A DNA stretch of 64,000 nucleotides. Origin: an uncultured Eubacteriales bacterium (lineage in GTDB: Bacteria; Bacillota; Clostridia; Christensenellales; Aristaeellaceae). The position numbers and the translations under genes were made by a program. The number at the start of each line of letters is the position of its first letter. The stretch's first letter is position 1. The stretch is taken from positions 1 to 64,000 of the forward strand of contig UQNN01000005.1 of the NCBI GenBank assembly GCA_900542445.1. The letters run 5' to 3'. The notes below the pieces were generated by a model that searched no databases, was not told the origin of the DNA, and saw only the letters and a program-made list of their open reading frames with translations. Positions 41,190-49,364 of the stretch are shown in pieces.

Positions 41190-42368
41190 TTACACCAGCT
41201 TCGGCAGTTTGGCCAGACGCTCCAGCGCCTCGTTCAGAGTCTCCTCGCTGCGGGCAAAATGCAGACGAATCAGATGGTTGACCGGCTCGCGGAAGAAGCT
41301 CGAACCCGGAACGGCCGCCACGCCGATGGTGCGGATCATCCACTCGCAGAATTCCATGTCGCTCTTATCATGGAAGCGCATGCCCGGCTTCTGGAAATCG
41401 CTGATATCGACCATCACGAAGTAGCTGCCCTGCGGTACAGTGTGCTTGAGGCCGATGCGGTCCAGACCGTCGAGGAACACCTGACGCTTGTGGGTATACA
41501 GCTCGGTCAGCCCGTCGTAATAGCTCTGCGGGAAATTCAGTCCGACGACAGCCGCCTCCTGAAGCGGCGCGGCCGCTCCGACAGTCAGAAAGTCGTGCAC
41601 CTTTTTCGCGCCTTCGATCACGTTTTCCGGCCCGATGAGATAGCCGAGACGCCAACCTGTGATGGAATACGTCTTGGAGAGGGACGAGCAGCAGATGACG
41701 CGGTCGGCAATTTCCGGCAGCGCGCCCGCGTATACATGATGATACGGCGCGAAGACGATGTGCTCGTAAACTTCATCGGTGATCATGTATGCGTCGTACT
41801 TGTTGCACAGGCCGCCGATGAACAGCAGTTCTTCTTTGGTGAAGACCTTGCCGCACGGGTTCGACGGGTTGCAGACGATGATCGCCTTCGGATGCTGGCG
41901 GAACGCGTCTTCAAGCACATTGCGGTCGAAATCGAACGTCGGGGGAACGAGCGGCACAAAAATCGGATCCGCGCCGGAAAGAATCGCGTCCGCGCCGTAG
42001 TTTTCATAGAACGGGGAGAACACGACCACCTTGTCGCCGGGGTTGCAGACGGTCATCATGGCGCTCATCATCGCTTCGGTGCCGCCGCAGGTGACGAGAA
42101 TTTCGGTATCCGGATTGATTTCGCGGCCGTATGCGCGGCCCTGCTTGCGGGCGAGCGCTTCGCGGAAGTTCTCTGCACCGAAGGTCACGGAATACTGATG
42201 CGGCCCCTCATCCGCGACTTCGCGCAGGCGGTCGGTGATCGCCTTGGGCGGCGGAAAATCCGGAAATCCCTGAGAGAGGTTGATGGCATCCACCTCATCG
42301 CTGATGCGGGTCATGCGGCGGATGACGGAGTCGGTAAACGTCTGAACGCGATGGCTTAGTTCTGGCAT
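41190..42368 (-). CDS. Aminotransferase class I/II (methionine/aromatic-type)
   Basis: 392 residues. I-N-L-S-Q-G-F-P-D-F-P-P near the N-terminus is typical of the methionine/kynurenine aminotransferase subgroup. The cofactor motifs are N-P-S-N-P-C-G-K, D-E-V-Y-E-H and S-S-L-S-K-T-Y-S-I-T-G-W-R-L-G-Y (PLP Lys near residue 235), and the carboxylate-binding Arg is in I-R-L-H-F-A-R. It transfers amino groups from an amino acid to a 2-oxo acid; exact donors are unknown. First gene of a minus-strand transcript that continues into the alcohol dehydrogenase gene and possibly the amino-acid transporter. Confidence 0.93.
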   Translation of the reverse strand: MPELSHRVQTFTDSVIRRMTRISDEVDAINLSQGFPDFPPPKAITDRLREVADEGPHQYSVTFGAENFREALARKQGRAYGREINPDTEILVTCGGTEAMMSAMMTVCNPGDKVVVFSPFYENYGADAILSGADPIFVPLVPPTFDFDRNVLEDAFRQHPKAIIVCNPSNPCGKVFTKEELLFIGGLCNKYDAYMITDEVYEHIVFAPYHHVYAGALPEIADRVICCSSLSKTYSITGWRLGYLIGPENVIEGAKKVHDFLTVGAAAPLQEAAVVGLNFPQSYYDGLTELYTHKRQVFLDGLDRIGLKHTVPQGSYFVMVDISDFQKPGMRFHDKSDMEFCEWMIRTIGVAAVPGSSFFREPVNHLIRLHFARSEETLNEALERLAKLPKLV

Positions 42369-42430
42369 AAATATTCACACCTTTCAAAATCAGGCCAATG
42401 ACAGTTGAATTGCGCGAACGCAATGCCCAT

Positions 42431-42459
42431 ATTCTAGCACAATGCAAGAAAAGAAACAA
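42431..42459 (-). promoter_or_regulatory. Promoter of the aminotransferase/dehydrogenase transcript
   Basis: Minus-strand TTGTTT (42454-42459), 17-nt spacer, TAGAAT (42431-42436). Confidence 0.65.
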
Positions 42460-42542
42460 CAGGGAAAATGACTTTTCCTTATAAAAATCGTGTTTTTTTC
42501 AAACTGGCCGAAAAATAAAGTATTTTTATGCAGAATATACAC

Positions 42543-42571
42543 TTGACATATGCATAAACCCGTCGTAAAAT
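42543..42571 (+). promoter_or_regulatory. Promoter of the amino-acid binding protein gene
   Basis: TTGACA (42543-42548), 17-nt spacer, TAAAAT (42566-42571). It is divergent to the promoter at 42431-42459. Confidence 0.85.
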
Positions 42572-42628
42572 AGCATCATCGTTTTGCGGGACGCGTTCCC
42601 GCAACAGAAAAAAGGAGGAAATCCGATT

Positions 42629-43393
42629 ATGAAAAAGATTCTTGCGTTCGCCCTTGCGCTGGCGATGATTCTCACCTGCTCCCTCGCGCTGGCCGATCGT
42701 CTGGACGACATCAAAGCCGCCGGTAAGCTGACCGTTGCGACCAGCCCGGACTGGCCGCCGTATGAGTACATCGACGACGACGGCAACATCGTTGGCACCG
42801 ATATCCTCATGTGCCAGTGGATGGCTGAGCAGCTCGGCGTTGAGCTGGAGATCCAGCCGATGGCGTTTGACGCCTGCCTTGCGGCCGTCGGTCAGGGCGA
42901 TGTGGATATGATGGTCGCCGGTCTGACCTACGATGAGAATCGTCTGGCCCGCATGGAACTGACCGGCATCTACTGGAACGAGGGCGATCAGGGCGTGCTC
43001 GTCAAGAAGGGCACCGGCGCTTCCTACAACTCCGCTGAGTCCTTTGCGGGCAAGACTGTCGCCGCGCAGAATGGCACCAACCAGCAGATTATGGCCGAAG
43101 AACAGCTGCCGGAGAGCACGACCGTTGAGCTGGTCACCAAGATTCCGGACGGCGTGAACATGGTCAAGACCGGCCGTATCGACGGTCTGGTTGTGCCGAA
43201 GACCGTTTACGACAGTATCCTTGCTGAGAACGACGACCTTGAGGTTGCGGACTTCGCGTTCGATTTCCAGGGCGGCAACTACATCGCCAGCGTCAAGGGC
43301 GAGGATGCGTTTACCGCGAAGATTCAGGAGATGATCGACACCATCAATGCCGAGGGTCTCTATCAGCAGTGGGTGGACGAGATTCAGAAGTAA
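42629..43393 (+). CDS. Polar amino-acid ABC transporter, substrate-binding protein
   Basis: 254 residues with a signal peptide (K-K-I-L-A-F-A-L-A-L-A-M, cleavage probably after A-L-A near residue 22). The Cys in I-L-T-C-S is not in a canonical lipobox. The SBP_bac_3 fold is shown by L-T-V-A-T-S-P-D-W-P-P-Y-E-Y, G-x-D-I-L-M-C-Q-W-M-A, Q-G-D-V-D-M-M-V-A-G-L-T-Y-D-E-N-R and V-A-A-Q-N-G-T-N. It probably feeds the permease at 39390 and ATPase at 38645, which lie 2.5 kb away on the other strand. AAAGGAGG precedes the ATG; codon use suggests high expression. Confidence 0.93.
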   Translation: MKKILAFALALAMILTCSLALADRLDDIKAAGKLTVATSPDWPPYEYIDDDGNIVGTDILMCQWMAEQLGVELEIQPMAFDACLAAVGQGDVDMMVAGLTYDENRLARMELTGIYWNEGDQGVLVKKGTGASYNSAESFAGKTVAAQNGTNQQIMAEEQLPESTTVELVTKIPDGVNMVKTGRIDGLVVPKTVYDSILAENDDLEVADFAFDFQGGNYIASVKGEDAFTAKIQEMIDTINAEGLYQQWVDEIQK

Positions 43394-43414
43394 TCTCGGT
43401 TCAACTGAATGATG

Positions 43415-43445
43415 AAAGCCGCCGGGTTTGCGCCCGACGGCTTTT
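43415..43445 (+). terminator. Terminator of the binding-protein gene
   Basis: AAAGCCG(C)CGGGT / GCCCG(A)CGGCTTT with a TTGC loop, followed by TTT. Confidence 0.8.
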
Positions 43446-43448
43446 GCG

Positions 43449-43476
43449 TTGCCCTTCATATAAAGGAATATGATAT
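43449..43476 (+). promoter_or_regulatory. Probable promoter of the toxin mRNA
   Basis: TTGCCC (43449-43454), about 16 nt, then TGATAT (43471-43476), overlapping TATGAT (43469-43474). Transcription would start near 43482. Confidence 0.4.
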
Positions 43477-43555
43477 CATGCCGATGTGTAGACAAGCAGG
43501 GTCTACGAGGTGGTGCCTCCGCACAGGGCGCACAACAGAAGCGGAGGTGATTGGA

Positions 43556-43645
43556 ATGACGAACGTTGAATTGCCCAATGCTTGTATTTCCATTTCGGGG
43601 CTTGTTCTGAGCGCTTTTGCACTCGGTTATTCCTTAAAGCGATAA
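43556..43645 (+). CDS. Small hydrophobic type I toxin (holin-like)
   Basis: 29 residues: MTNVELPNAC followed by the membrane segment SISGLVLSAFALGYSLKR, a short polar start, one hydrophobic helix and a basic tail. This is the layout of TxpA/BsrG and the holin-like toxin family of Firmicutes. The ribosome site GGAGGTGAT is a nine-base match to the 16S tail but is locked in a stem CCTCCGC (43516-43522) / GCGGAGG (43541-43547), typical of toxin mRNAs that must be poorly translated. A hairpin GTAGAC/GTCTAC lies further 5'. The long 3' untranslated region overlaps a convergent antisense RNA. Family placement is by layout, not by close identity. Confidence 0.65.
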   Translation: MTNVELPNACISISGLVLSAFALGYSLKR

Positions 43646-43745
43646 AAAAGACCGCCTCACAGCTGCAACTGCTTGACGGTTTATGGTCTTTGACCTGATC
43701 ATGACCGTGTGGTGGTTTTCCGCCTCGCAGGGTGTCTCCCTGCTT
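43644..43745 (-). ncRNA. Antisense RNA antitoxin
   Basis: About 100 nt transcribed from the minus strand, fully complementary to the 3' untranslated part of the toxin mRNA. It starts after the promoter at 43752-43781 and contains a hairpin GCAGGG/CCCTGC. It ends at a terminator: AAGACC...GGTCTT stem (43650-43696) followed by six T residues on the minus strand. The 3'-end overlap arrangement is that of TxpA/RatA and BsrG/SR4, where pairing triggers RNase III cleavage; an rnc gene is present in this window. Confidence 0.6.
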
Positions 43746-43751
43746 GTCTGT

Positions 43752-43781
43752 ATTGTGATGCTATCCCTGCCTGCTTGTCAA
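43752..43781 (-). promoter_or_regulatory. Promoter of the antisense RNA
   Basis: Minus-strand TTGACA (43776-43781), 18-nt spacer, CACAAT (43752-43757). Confidence 0.5.
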
Positions 43782-43802
43782 CCCAAGAAGGCAGGGGTTT
43801 TT
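43765..43802 (+). terminator. Terminator of the toxin mRNA
   Basis: CCCTGCCT (43765-43772) / AGGCAGGG (43789-43796), followed by GTTTTT. It lies beyond the antisense promoter, so the two transcripts overlap for about 100 nt. Confidence 0.75.
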
Positions 43803-43877
43803 CGTTTTATAGAAGGATTACACGAAGACAGCTTGTAAGGGCATGAGGCTTGAAAGCCGTATCTTTCATTTTTATAC

Positions 43878-43920
43878 AACAAGACCGCCCATCCCATCGG
43901 GAGAAGCGGTCTTGTTTGTT
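43878..43920. terminator. Terminator at the end of tctABC
   Basis: AACAAGACCGC (43878-43888) / GCGGTCTTGTT (43906-43916), perfect 11-bp stem. The T-tract is weak in both directions. Confidence 0.65.
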
Positions 43921-43939
43921 ATGAAAATGAAGAAGCGGA

Positions 43940-45469
43940 TTACTCGGCCTTCATCGCAGCCTTGTTGGCCGCTTCGCGCTTGTTGATCTTGCTCTGGTTG
44001 TACACGGAGAAGATCACGACCGCGACGGCGACAACGAAGAAGCCGATGGCAATCGGGTGGCCCAGGATCGCGCCGAAGTTGCCGTTTTCCAGATCCATGA
44101 AGCGAACGAAGTTCTGCTCGCACATCGGGCCAAGGATGAGGGCCAGCAGGATCGGGCTGAGCGGGAACTCGTACTTGTTCATCAGCCAGCCGATGACGCC
44201 GAAGGCCACGCACACGCCCACATCGAAGATGCTCTTGTTGATGGAGAACGCGCCCAGCAGGGAGATGACCAGAATGATCGGGTAGAGGATCTTCTTTTCA
44301 ACCGAGACGATCTTCGCAAAGAAGCGGACGCCCAGGCAGCCCACAACCAGCATCGCCAAGTTCGCCAGCATCAGCGCGGCGAAGACGGCGTAGACGGTCG
44401 GCAGCTCGTTGACATACATCATCGGGCCGGGGGTGATGCCCTTCATGATGAAAGCGCCCAGCAGGATGGCCGTGACGGAGTCGCCCGGCACGCCCAGAGA
44501 CAGCAACGGAATCATCGCGCCGCCGGAGCAGCCGTTGTTGGCGGATTCGGTCGCGGCAACGCCATTCGGGATGCCCGTGCCCCAGAGTTCCGGATGCTTG
44601 CTGAAGCTCTTGTTGAAGCCATAGGAGACGAACACCGCGATGTCGCCGCCCGCGCCCGGAATCGCGCCGATGAAGGTGCCGATGAGGCCGCCGGAGAGGA
44701 TGTTCGGCCAGATGGTCTTGATGGTCTGCCAGTCGGGGAGCACGTTGGTGATCTTCTCATCGGAGTGCTCCTGCTTTTCCTCACCGTTGATGATGCGCTC
44801 AACGCCAGCAATGACCTCAGCCACAGCGAACAGACCGATCAGCGTCGGGATGAACTGGAAACCGCTCAGCAGCGGTTTTACGCCGAAGGTGAAGCGCTTG
44901 ACGCTGTACGTCGGGTCGAGGCCGACGGTGCAGAGCACCATGCCGAAGAACGCGCTGATCATGCCCTTGGCGATGGACTTGCCGGAGATGGCGACGATGA
45001 CGGACAGACCGAACACCGCCAGCATCAGCATTTCGGCGGAAGTGAACTTCATGGCGACCTTCGCGACGGTCGGGGAGAGGAAGGTCATGACCAGCGCGCC
45101 GATAACGCCGCCGCAGAAGGAGGAGAACATGGCGATGGAAAGCGCCTTGCCCGCCTGACCCTTCTGGCACATCGGGTAGCCGTCAAGCAGCGTAGCCGCC
45201 GCAGACGGAGTGCCAGGCGCGTGAATCAGGATGGCGGAAATCGAGCCGCCGTACATGCCGCCGCAGTAAATGCCCAGCAGCAGGCCGACGGACGGAATCA
45301 AATCCATGCCGAAGGAGAAGGGGATCAGCAGAGCCACGCCCATCGTCGCGGTCATGCCGGGAATAGCGCCGAGCAGAACGCCGCCCAGAGCGCCCAGGAA
45401 GGTCATCATGATGACCTGAAGATTCGTGAAGACAGAGCCGTAGCTGGAAAAAAGCAAACTCCAATCCAT
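43940..45469 (-). CDS. tctA: Tripartite tricarboxylate transporter, large permease TctA
   Basis: 509 residues, about twelve helices. Family motifs include G-A-I-P-G-M-T-A-T near residue 35, H-A-P-G-T-P-S-A-A-A-T near 85, the second-half G-A-I-P-G-A-G-G-D near 265, and S-A-N-N-G-C-S-G-G-A-M-I-P-L-L-S-L-G-V-P-G near 305. The two P-G motifs reflect internal duplication of the substrate site. With TctB and TctC it imports citrate or another carboxylate by cation symport. The gene ends the operon and overlaps nothing. The GAGAG-type ribosome site lies in the 18-base gap after tctB. Confidence 0.95.
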   Translation of the reverse strand: MDWSLLFSSYGSVFTNLQVIMMTFLGALGGVLLGAIPGMTATMGVALLIPFSFGMDLIPSVGLLLGIYCGGMYGGSISAILIHAPGTPSAAATLLDGYPMCQKGQAGKALSIAMFSSFCGGVIGALVMTFLSPTVAKVAMKFTSAEMLMLAVFGLSVIVAISGKSIAKGMISAFFGMVLCTVGLDPTYSVKRFTFGVKPLLSGFQFIPTLIGLFAVAEVIAGVERIINGEEKQEHSDEKITNVLPDWQTIKTIWPNILSGGLIGTFIGAIPGAGGDIAVFVSYGFNKSFSKHPELWGTGIPNGVAATESANNGCSGGAMIPLLSLGVPGDSVTAILLGAFIMKGITPGPMMYVNELPTVYAVFAALMLANLAMLVVGCLGVRFFAKIVSVEKKILYPIILVISLLGAFSINKSIFDVGVCVAFGVIGWLMNKYEFPLSPILLALILGPMCEQNFVRFMDLENGNFGAILGHPIAIGFFVVAVAVVIFSVYNQSKINKREAANKAAMKAE

Positions 45470-45487
45470 GACAACGCTCTCCTTTCT

Positions 45488-46030
45488 TTAGAAATGAATC
45501 ATATCCACGAAGTCGCGCAGCGGCTGCAGCACGCCCATCGGGATGTTGACGCTCAGCATCTTGTAGAACACCAGCCACATGCCCAGCGGCACGAGGATGG
45601 AAACCAGCAGCAGCTCGACGATGTTGCGCTTGCCGATCAGCCACATGATGATGCCGCACAGCAGCATGCCGACGACCACATAGCCCAGCGAGTCGAAGAA
45701 CGCCACAAACAGCACGCACAGCAGGATGACGAACAGGCCCGCCAGCACGCCCTTGTTCTTGATGAAGTTGATGGAAGCGGCCGGTTCGGCGAGCGGATCA
45801 TCGTCACTCATGCTGATGAGCTTGATGATGGACTGGATGAGCAGAATCACCGTGAAGATGATCATGCCCACGCACATGATCTGCGGGAAAGCGGCGGGCT
45901 GCACGGTCGCTTTTTTCACGACCTTGAAGCCATACGTCTGGAAGAGCGCCCATCCTTCAATACAAAGCAGCAGAATGGAGGCAATCAGATTCGCAAACGC
46001 CTTGGTATGAGTCTTTTTCAAGCGAATCAC
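45488..46030 (-). CDS. tctB: Tripartite tricarboxylate transporter, small permease TctB
   Basis: 180 residues with four hydrophobic segments (about 8-28, 45-68, 88-125, 130-152). The small TctB subunits are poorly conserved; identification rests on size, topology and place between tctC and tctA. The second half, A-F-F-D-S-L-G-Y-V-V-V-G-M-L-L, is the most conserved block of the family. It probably stabilises TctA in the membrane. It begins 81 bases after tctC, with AAAGGATGTG as a fair ribosome site. Confidence 0.88.
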   Translation of the reverse strand: MIRLKKTHTKAFANLIASILLLCIEGWALFQTYGFKVVKKATVQPAAFPQIMCVGMIIFTVILLIQSIIKLISMSDDDPLAEPAASINFIKNKGVLAGLFVILLCVLFVAFFDSLGYVVVGMLLCGIIMWLIGKRNIVELLLVSILVPLGMWLVFYKMLSVNIPMGVLQPLRDFVDMIHF

Positions 46031-46111
46031 ATCCTTTGGTAAGAAATCTTAACAGGGGTGTAAACCAAAATGATGGGCAGGCGAGTCGCCTGCCCATCTT
46101 TCTGCTACTGA

Positions 46112-47080
46112 TTACAGAAGATCAACGGCTTCCATGGCGGCCGGCACATCGATCGCGGCCTGCGCCAGGTAAGCGGTGTACTCTTCGGCGTCCATGTAGG
46201 AGATCGCCTGGCCGAAGCTGGCCATCTGGGCGACGAAGTCCGGATCCGCGATAGCGGCGGCACAAGCCTCAGCCATCTTGGCACGGATGCCCTCGTCCAC
46301 GCCCTTCGGGAACGCCAGGCCGCGCTGCGTCGCGTACACGCAGTCGAAGCCCTGCTCCTGGCAGGTCGGGATGTCGGAGAAGGTCGCGTTGCGCTCAGTG
46401 TCCATGACGCCCAGGCAGATCAGATCGCCGGACTCGATGAAGCTGCGCGCTTCGGCCAGAGACACGGTCACGCCCTCGATTTCCTGCTGAGCGGCAGCCT
46501 TGACAGCGCCCGCAGCGCCGTCGGCGTAGGTGATCATCTTGATGTCGATGTCAGCCGCGTTCATCAGGTAGCCGCCGGCGATGTGCCAGACGGAACCGGC
46601 GGAAGAGCCGCCCATCTTGACCTCGCCCGGATGAGCCTTGCAGTAGTCAACGAAGGTCGCCAGATCGGTGATGCCGTTGTCGGCAGCCCACTTGGCGTTC
46701 ACGGTCACGGCCGCCGCGTCGGTGTTGATACGGCAGATCGCGTCGTAGTTCTCATAGGTGTAATCGCTCATGTCGCTGGGCTTGTAGGTGGCCAGCTCGA
46801 AGGTGATCATGCCGATGGTGTAGCCGTCCGGATCAGCGTCGGCGATGGCCTCGTGGCCGGTAACGCCGGAAGCGCCGGTCTGGTTGTCAACGGTGACGGA
46901 AACGCCGAGCTGCTTCTCCAGCGCGGAGCAGAAAGCGCGCAGGCAGTTATCCGTTCCGCCGCCGGCAGACCACGGATTGATCGCGATCAGGCCCTTGGTG
47001 GGGTAGTCCGCAGCGGACGCGACGGCAGCCAGACCCAGAACCATGGTCAGGGCAACCATCAAAGCAACAAGCTTCTTCAT
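46112..47080 (-). CDS. tctC: Tripartite tricarboxylate transporter, binding protein TctC
   Basis: 322 residues from an ATG preceded by GAGGAGG; a longer in-frame reading is not needed. The signal peptide (K-K-L-V-A-L-M-V-A-L-T-M, cut after A-S-A near residue 23) has no lipobox. The mature start Y-P-T-K-G-L-I-A-I-N-P-W-S-A-G-G-G-T-D is the Bug/TctC signature, and N-Q-T-G-A-S-G-V-T-G and G-G-S-S-A-G-S-V are further contacts for a carboxylate ligand. First gene of tctCBA, with a near-consensus promoter. Confidence 0.94.
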   Translation of the reverse strand: MKKLVALMVALTMVLGLAAVASAADYPTKGLIAINPWSAGGGTDNCLRAFCSALEKQLGVSVTVDNQTGASGVTGHEAIADADPDGYTIGMITFELATYKPSDMSDYTYENYDAICRINTDAAAVTVNAKWAADNGITDLATFVDYCKAHPGEVKMGGSSAGSVWHIAGGYLMNAADIDIKMITYADGAAGAVKAAAQQEIEGVTVSLAEARSFIESGDLICLGVMDTERNATFSDIPTCQEQGFDCVYATQRGLAFPKGVDEGIRAKMAEACAAAIADPDFVAQMASFGQAISYMDAEEYTAYLAQAAIDVPAAMEAVDLL

Positions 47081-47147
47081 AACAGGTTCCTCCTCGAAAA
47101 ATTGTAACCGATCGGAATGAATATCCACAAATCGGCACATTGTGTGT

Positions 47148-47176
47148 AGTATAACATTTTATAAAAAAATTGTTAA
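47148..47176 (-). promoter_or_regulatory. tctCBA promoter
   Basis: Minus-strand TTAACA (47171-47176), 17-nt spacer, TATACT (47148-47153). Between 47177 and 47363 the sequence is AT-rich and I see no gene or structure. Confidence 0.75.
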
Positions 47177-47363
47177 GATTTCTAAACACGTCTGATAATA
47201 TGCGCTTCATAATGAAAAAACAAACAAAATAAGGGATTCAGCCTGCACATTCCATCGAAAAGGCAAAAGAAGGCACGCGAAGAAAAACCTGACAAAGATG
47301 TAATATTCTGTATAACGATTTGATAAAAACAGAAGGGGAGGAAAGCTTGAAAAAAACGGAACA

Positions 47364-47393
47364 ACAAAAAAACAGAACAAAAACGTTCTGTTT
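47364..47393 (-). terminator. Terminator of the tRNA transcript
   Basis: AACAGAAC (47371-47378) / GTTCTGTT (47385-47392), then a T-tract on the minus strand (47370 down to 47366). Confidence 0.85.
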
Positions 47394-47395
47394 GG

Positions 47396-47470
47396 TGGCA
47401 CCTCCAATGGGAATCGAACCCATGATTTTGCCTTGAGAGGGCAACGTCTTAACCGCTTGACCATGGAGGC
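47396..47470 (-). tRNA. tRNA-Glu (CTC)
   Basis: 75 nt including an encoded CCA. Acceptor stem GCCTCCA/TGGAGGT, D-arm with GGTTAAGAC, anticodon loop CTCTCAA on a stem TTGCC/GGCAA, and GGTTCGATTCC in the T-arm. Anticodon CTC reads GAG, fitting the GC-rich codon use. Confidence 0.93.
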
Positions 47471-47473
47471 TTA

Positions 47474-47547
47474 TGGCTGGGGAACTAGGATTCGAACCTA
47501 GACAATACGAGTCAGAGTCGTAGGTGCTGCCGTTACACAATTCCCCA
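47474..47547 (-). tRNA. tRNA-Gln (CTG)
   Basis: 74 nt including an encoded CCA. Acceptor TGGGGAA/TTCCCCA, anticodon loop CTCTGAC on a stem TACGA/TCGTA, T-loop GGTTCGAATCC. Anticodon CTG reads CAG. It lies three bases upstream of tRNA-Glu in the same transcript. Confidence 0.93.
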
Positions 47548-47597
47548 ATATGAAGTTGTAGCTGCTCTGCGTAAGCCGCAGCTTTTGAACGACTGAT

Positions 47598-47626
47598 AGT
47601 ATAGCGCATTCATGAGCAGCTGTCAA
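47598..47626 (-). promoter_or_regulatory. tRNA promoter
   Basis: Minus-strand TTGACA (47621-47626), 17-nt spacer, TATACT (47598-47603), just past the end of the TraX-like gene. Confidence 0.9.
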
Positions 47627-47633
47627 CCCTTTT

Positions 47634-48398
47634 TTAAAATATTTTTTCCAGAATCAGCAAAATGATCAGATGTGCCGGGTAAAAACCGTAGGTCAGCCAT
47701 TTGGGCAGCTGTTTTTTGCGGCGGATCGGCAGGCTGGCGAGCATGACCGCCGGCACGGCGAACAAGCGCATGCCGAATTGAACGCCGAATATCGGGTAGC
47801 CGCGGCCATCCAACGCCCAGGCCAGCATATAGGCCGTCGTGACTGCAAAGCACAGGGCGGGATATTCCAGAAAGAGGTAAAACAGAATCATCAGCCGAAT
47901 GCCGCCCACGCCGTAATCCAGACTGCCGGAAAAACGCTCGCAAAGCACGTAAATCAGCAGCGCCGGAATGTACTTCCTTTCGCGGATGCACAGCAGCAGC
48001 AAAAGCCCCAGAAGCAGCGGCAGCAGAATGCTGGGCGTTTCCCAGCTCTTTATATAGAAGGTATAGAGCGCGCGAAGCGGGTGCTGCGCAAACGGGACGG
48101 CATACATCGCGTTGTTCGTGTGCCCCAGAGCCACGGCGTAAAGCGGCTGACTGACCAGCGCCAGCGCCGCCACGCGGGTGATATACGGTTGTGGATGTTT
48201 GGTCATCGCCGCGCCGACGGCAATGCCGTAAGCGAACAGCGGAAAAGCCAGCCGTCCGACCAGCCGCATCCACGTCAGCTGCGGGAAAAGCATTTTGCCT
48301 GCGTGGTCGATGAACATGCAGATGCAGGCGATCAGTCGAAGCAGAGCGCCGTCCTGATTGGTTTTGAGTTGCGCGGGGCGAAGAAAGCGGTCGAGCAT
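47634..48398 (-). CDS. TraX-like membrane protein
   Basis: 254 residues with about eight hydrophobic segments. The N-terminal L-K-x-x-A-x-x-x-M-x-I-D-H pattern appears as L-R-L-I-A-C-I-C-M-F-I-D-H-A-G, followed by G-R-L-A-F-P-L-F-A-Y, the hallmark of TraX/acyltransferase-3-related proteins. TraX acetylates F-pilin in E. coli, but most chromosomal homologues in Firmicutes have no pilin and unknown acceptors. The C-terminal Y-G-F-Y-P-A-H-L is also characteristic. GGAGTC before the ATG is a modest ribosome site; a promoter lies 70 bases upstream. Confidence 0.85.
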   Translation of the reverse strand: MLDRFLRPAQLKTNQDGALLRLIACICMFIDHAGKMLFPQLTWMRLVGRLAFPLFAYGIAVGAAMTKHPQPYITRVAALALVSQPLYAVALGHTNNAMYAVPFAQHPLRALYTFYIKSWETPSILLPLLLGLLLLLCIRERKYIPALLIYVLCERFSGSLDYGVGGIRLMILFYLFLEYPALCFAVTTAYMLAWALDGRGYPIFGVQFGMRLFAVPAVMLASLPIRRKKQLPKWLTYGFYPAHLIILLILEKIF

Positions 48399-48464
48399 GT
48401 CGGTGACTCCTTTTTTGATGAAACGGCAGGCGGCTTCAATTCATTGCATTTTCATAACGCCATT

Positions 48465-48493
48465 AAGATAATGTTTTTTCATCCAAAAGTCAA
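48465..48493 (-). promoter_or_regulatory. Promoter of the TraX-like gene
   Basis: Minus-strand TTGACT (48488-48493), 17-nt spacer, TATCTT (48465-48470). Confidence 0.65.
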
Positions 48494-48539
48494 GAACCCG
48501 AATAAAACCGACTGCTGTAACAAATTCGCAACAGTTTGC

Positions 48540-48548
48540 TGATATACT
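48540..48548 (+). promoter_or_regulatory. Extended -10 promoter of the two-component operon
   Basis: TG-A-TATACT (48540-48548) with no good -35. The leader of about 135 nt holds a hairpin CCGGG/CCCGG (48593-48608) ahead of the ribosome site. Confidence 0.5.
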
Positions 48549-48689
48549 GAAGTCATTGCGATTGGAACTGCGCTTTTGATTTTTAGGGGGCGCCGGGTCA
48601 ACGCCCGGACGAATTTGGAGAATGATTCTCGATCTTCCTTTTCGCTTTGCGGCGATCGGGAGAGGGAGACGGGTAGAAGGAGGAGAAGC

Positions 48690-49364
48690 ATGGTTCATGT
48701 TTTAGTTGTGGAAGACGATATCCGCCTGAATCAGATCGTCTGTGCCAGTTTGAGGAGTGCGGGCTACGACGCGCGGGGCTGCACCAACGCCGTGGAGGCG
48801 TTTGACCTGCTGCATGCCGACGGTGCGGACATCATCATTTCCGATATCATGATGCCCGGCATTGACGGTTTTGAGTTTGTGGCCGACGTTCGCAGCGTTA
48901 ACAAACATATTCCGATTCTGCTGATGACCGCGCTGGACGACATGAGCGCCAAGCGAAAGGGTTTCGGCGCGGGCATTGACGACTATATGGTCAAGCCCAT
49001 TGACGTGGACGAACTGCTGCTGCGCATTGAGGCGCTGCTGCGCCGCGCACGCATCGAAGCAGAAAAGCGACTGACGGTCGGCTCGACCGTTCTGGATGCG
49101 GAGGAGCGCAGCGTTTACGTCGCGGGGCAGGAAATTGCGCTGACCGTGCGCGAGTTTGACCTGCTCTACAAGCTGCTTTCCTATCCGCGGCGCACGTTTT
49201 CCCGCGCACAGCTGATGGATGAATTCTGGGATGGGGAAACAAGCGCCAGCCTTCGCGCAGTGGATGTATACATCACCCGAATCCGAGATAAAATGTCGGT
49301 CAGCGACGATTTCAAGATCATGACGGTGCATGGACTTGGGTATAAGGCGGTGCCGAACGCATGA
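48690..49364 (+). CDS. OmpR/PhoB family response regulator
   Basis: 224 residues from the ATG after AGAAGGAGGAG. Receiver domain with acidic pair V-V-E-D-D near residue 8, phosphoacceptor Asp52 in I-I-S-D-I-M-M-P-G, and the conserved Lys in M-V-K-P-I-D near residue 103. A winged-helix DNA-binding domain follows from about residue 130 (L-T-V-R-E-F-D-L-L-Y-K-L-L, then R-A-V-D-V-Y-I-T-R-I-R-D-K). Its last codons overlap the kinase start by four bases (ATGA), so the pair is made together. Confidence 0.96.
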   Translation: MVHVLVVEDDIRLNQIVCASLRSAGYDARGCTNAVEAFDLLHADGADIIISDIMMPGIDGFEFVADVRSVNKHIPILLMTALDDMSAKRKGFGAGIDDYMVKPIDVDELLLRIEALLRRARIEAEKRLTVGSTVLDAEERSVYVAGQEIALTVREFDLLYKLLSYPRRTFSRAQLMDEFWDGETSASLRAVDVYITRIRDKMSVSDDFKIMTVHGLGYKAVPNA

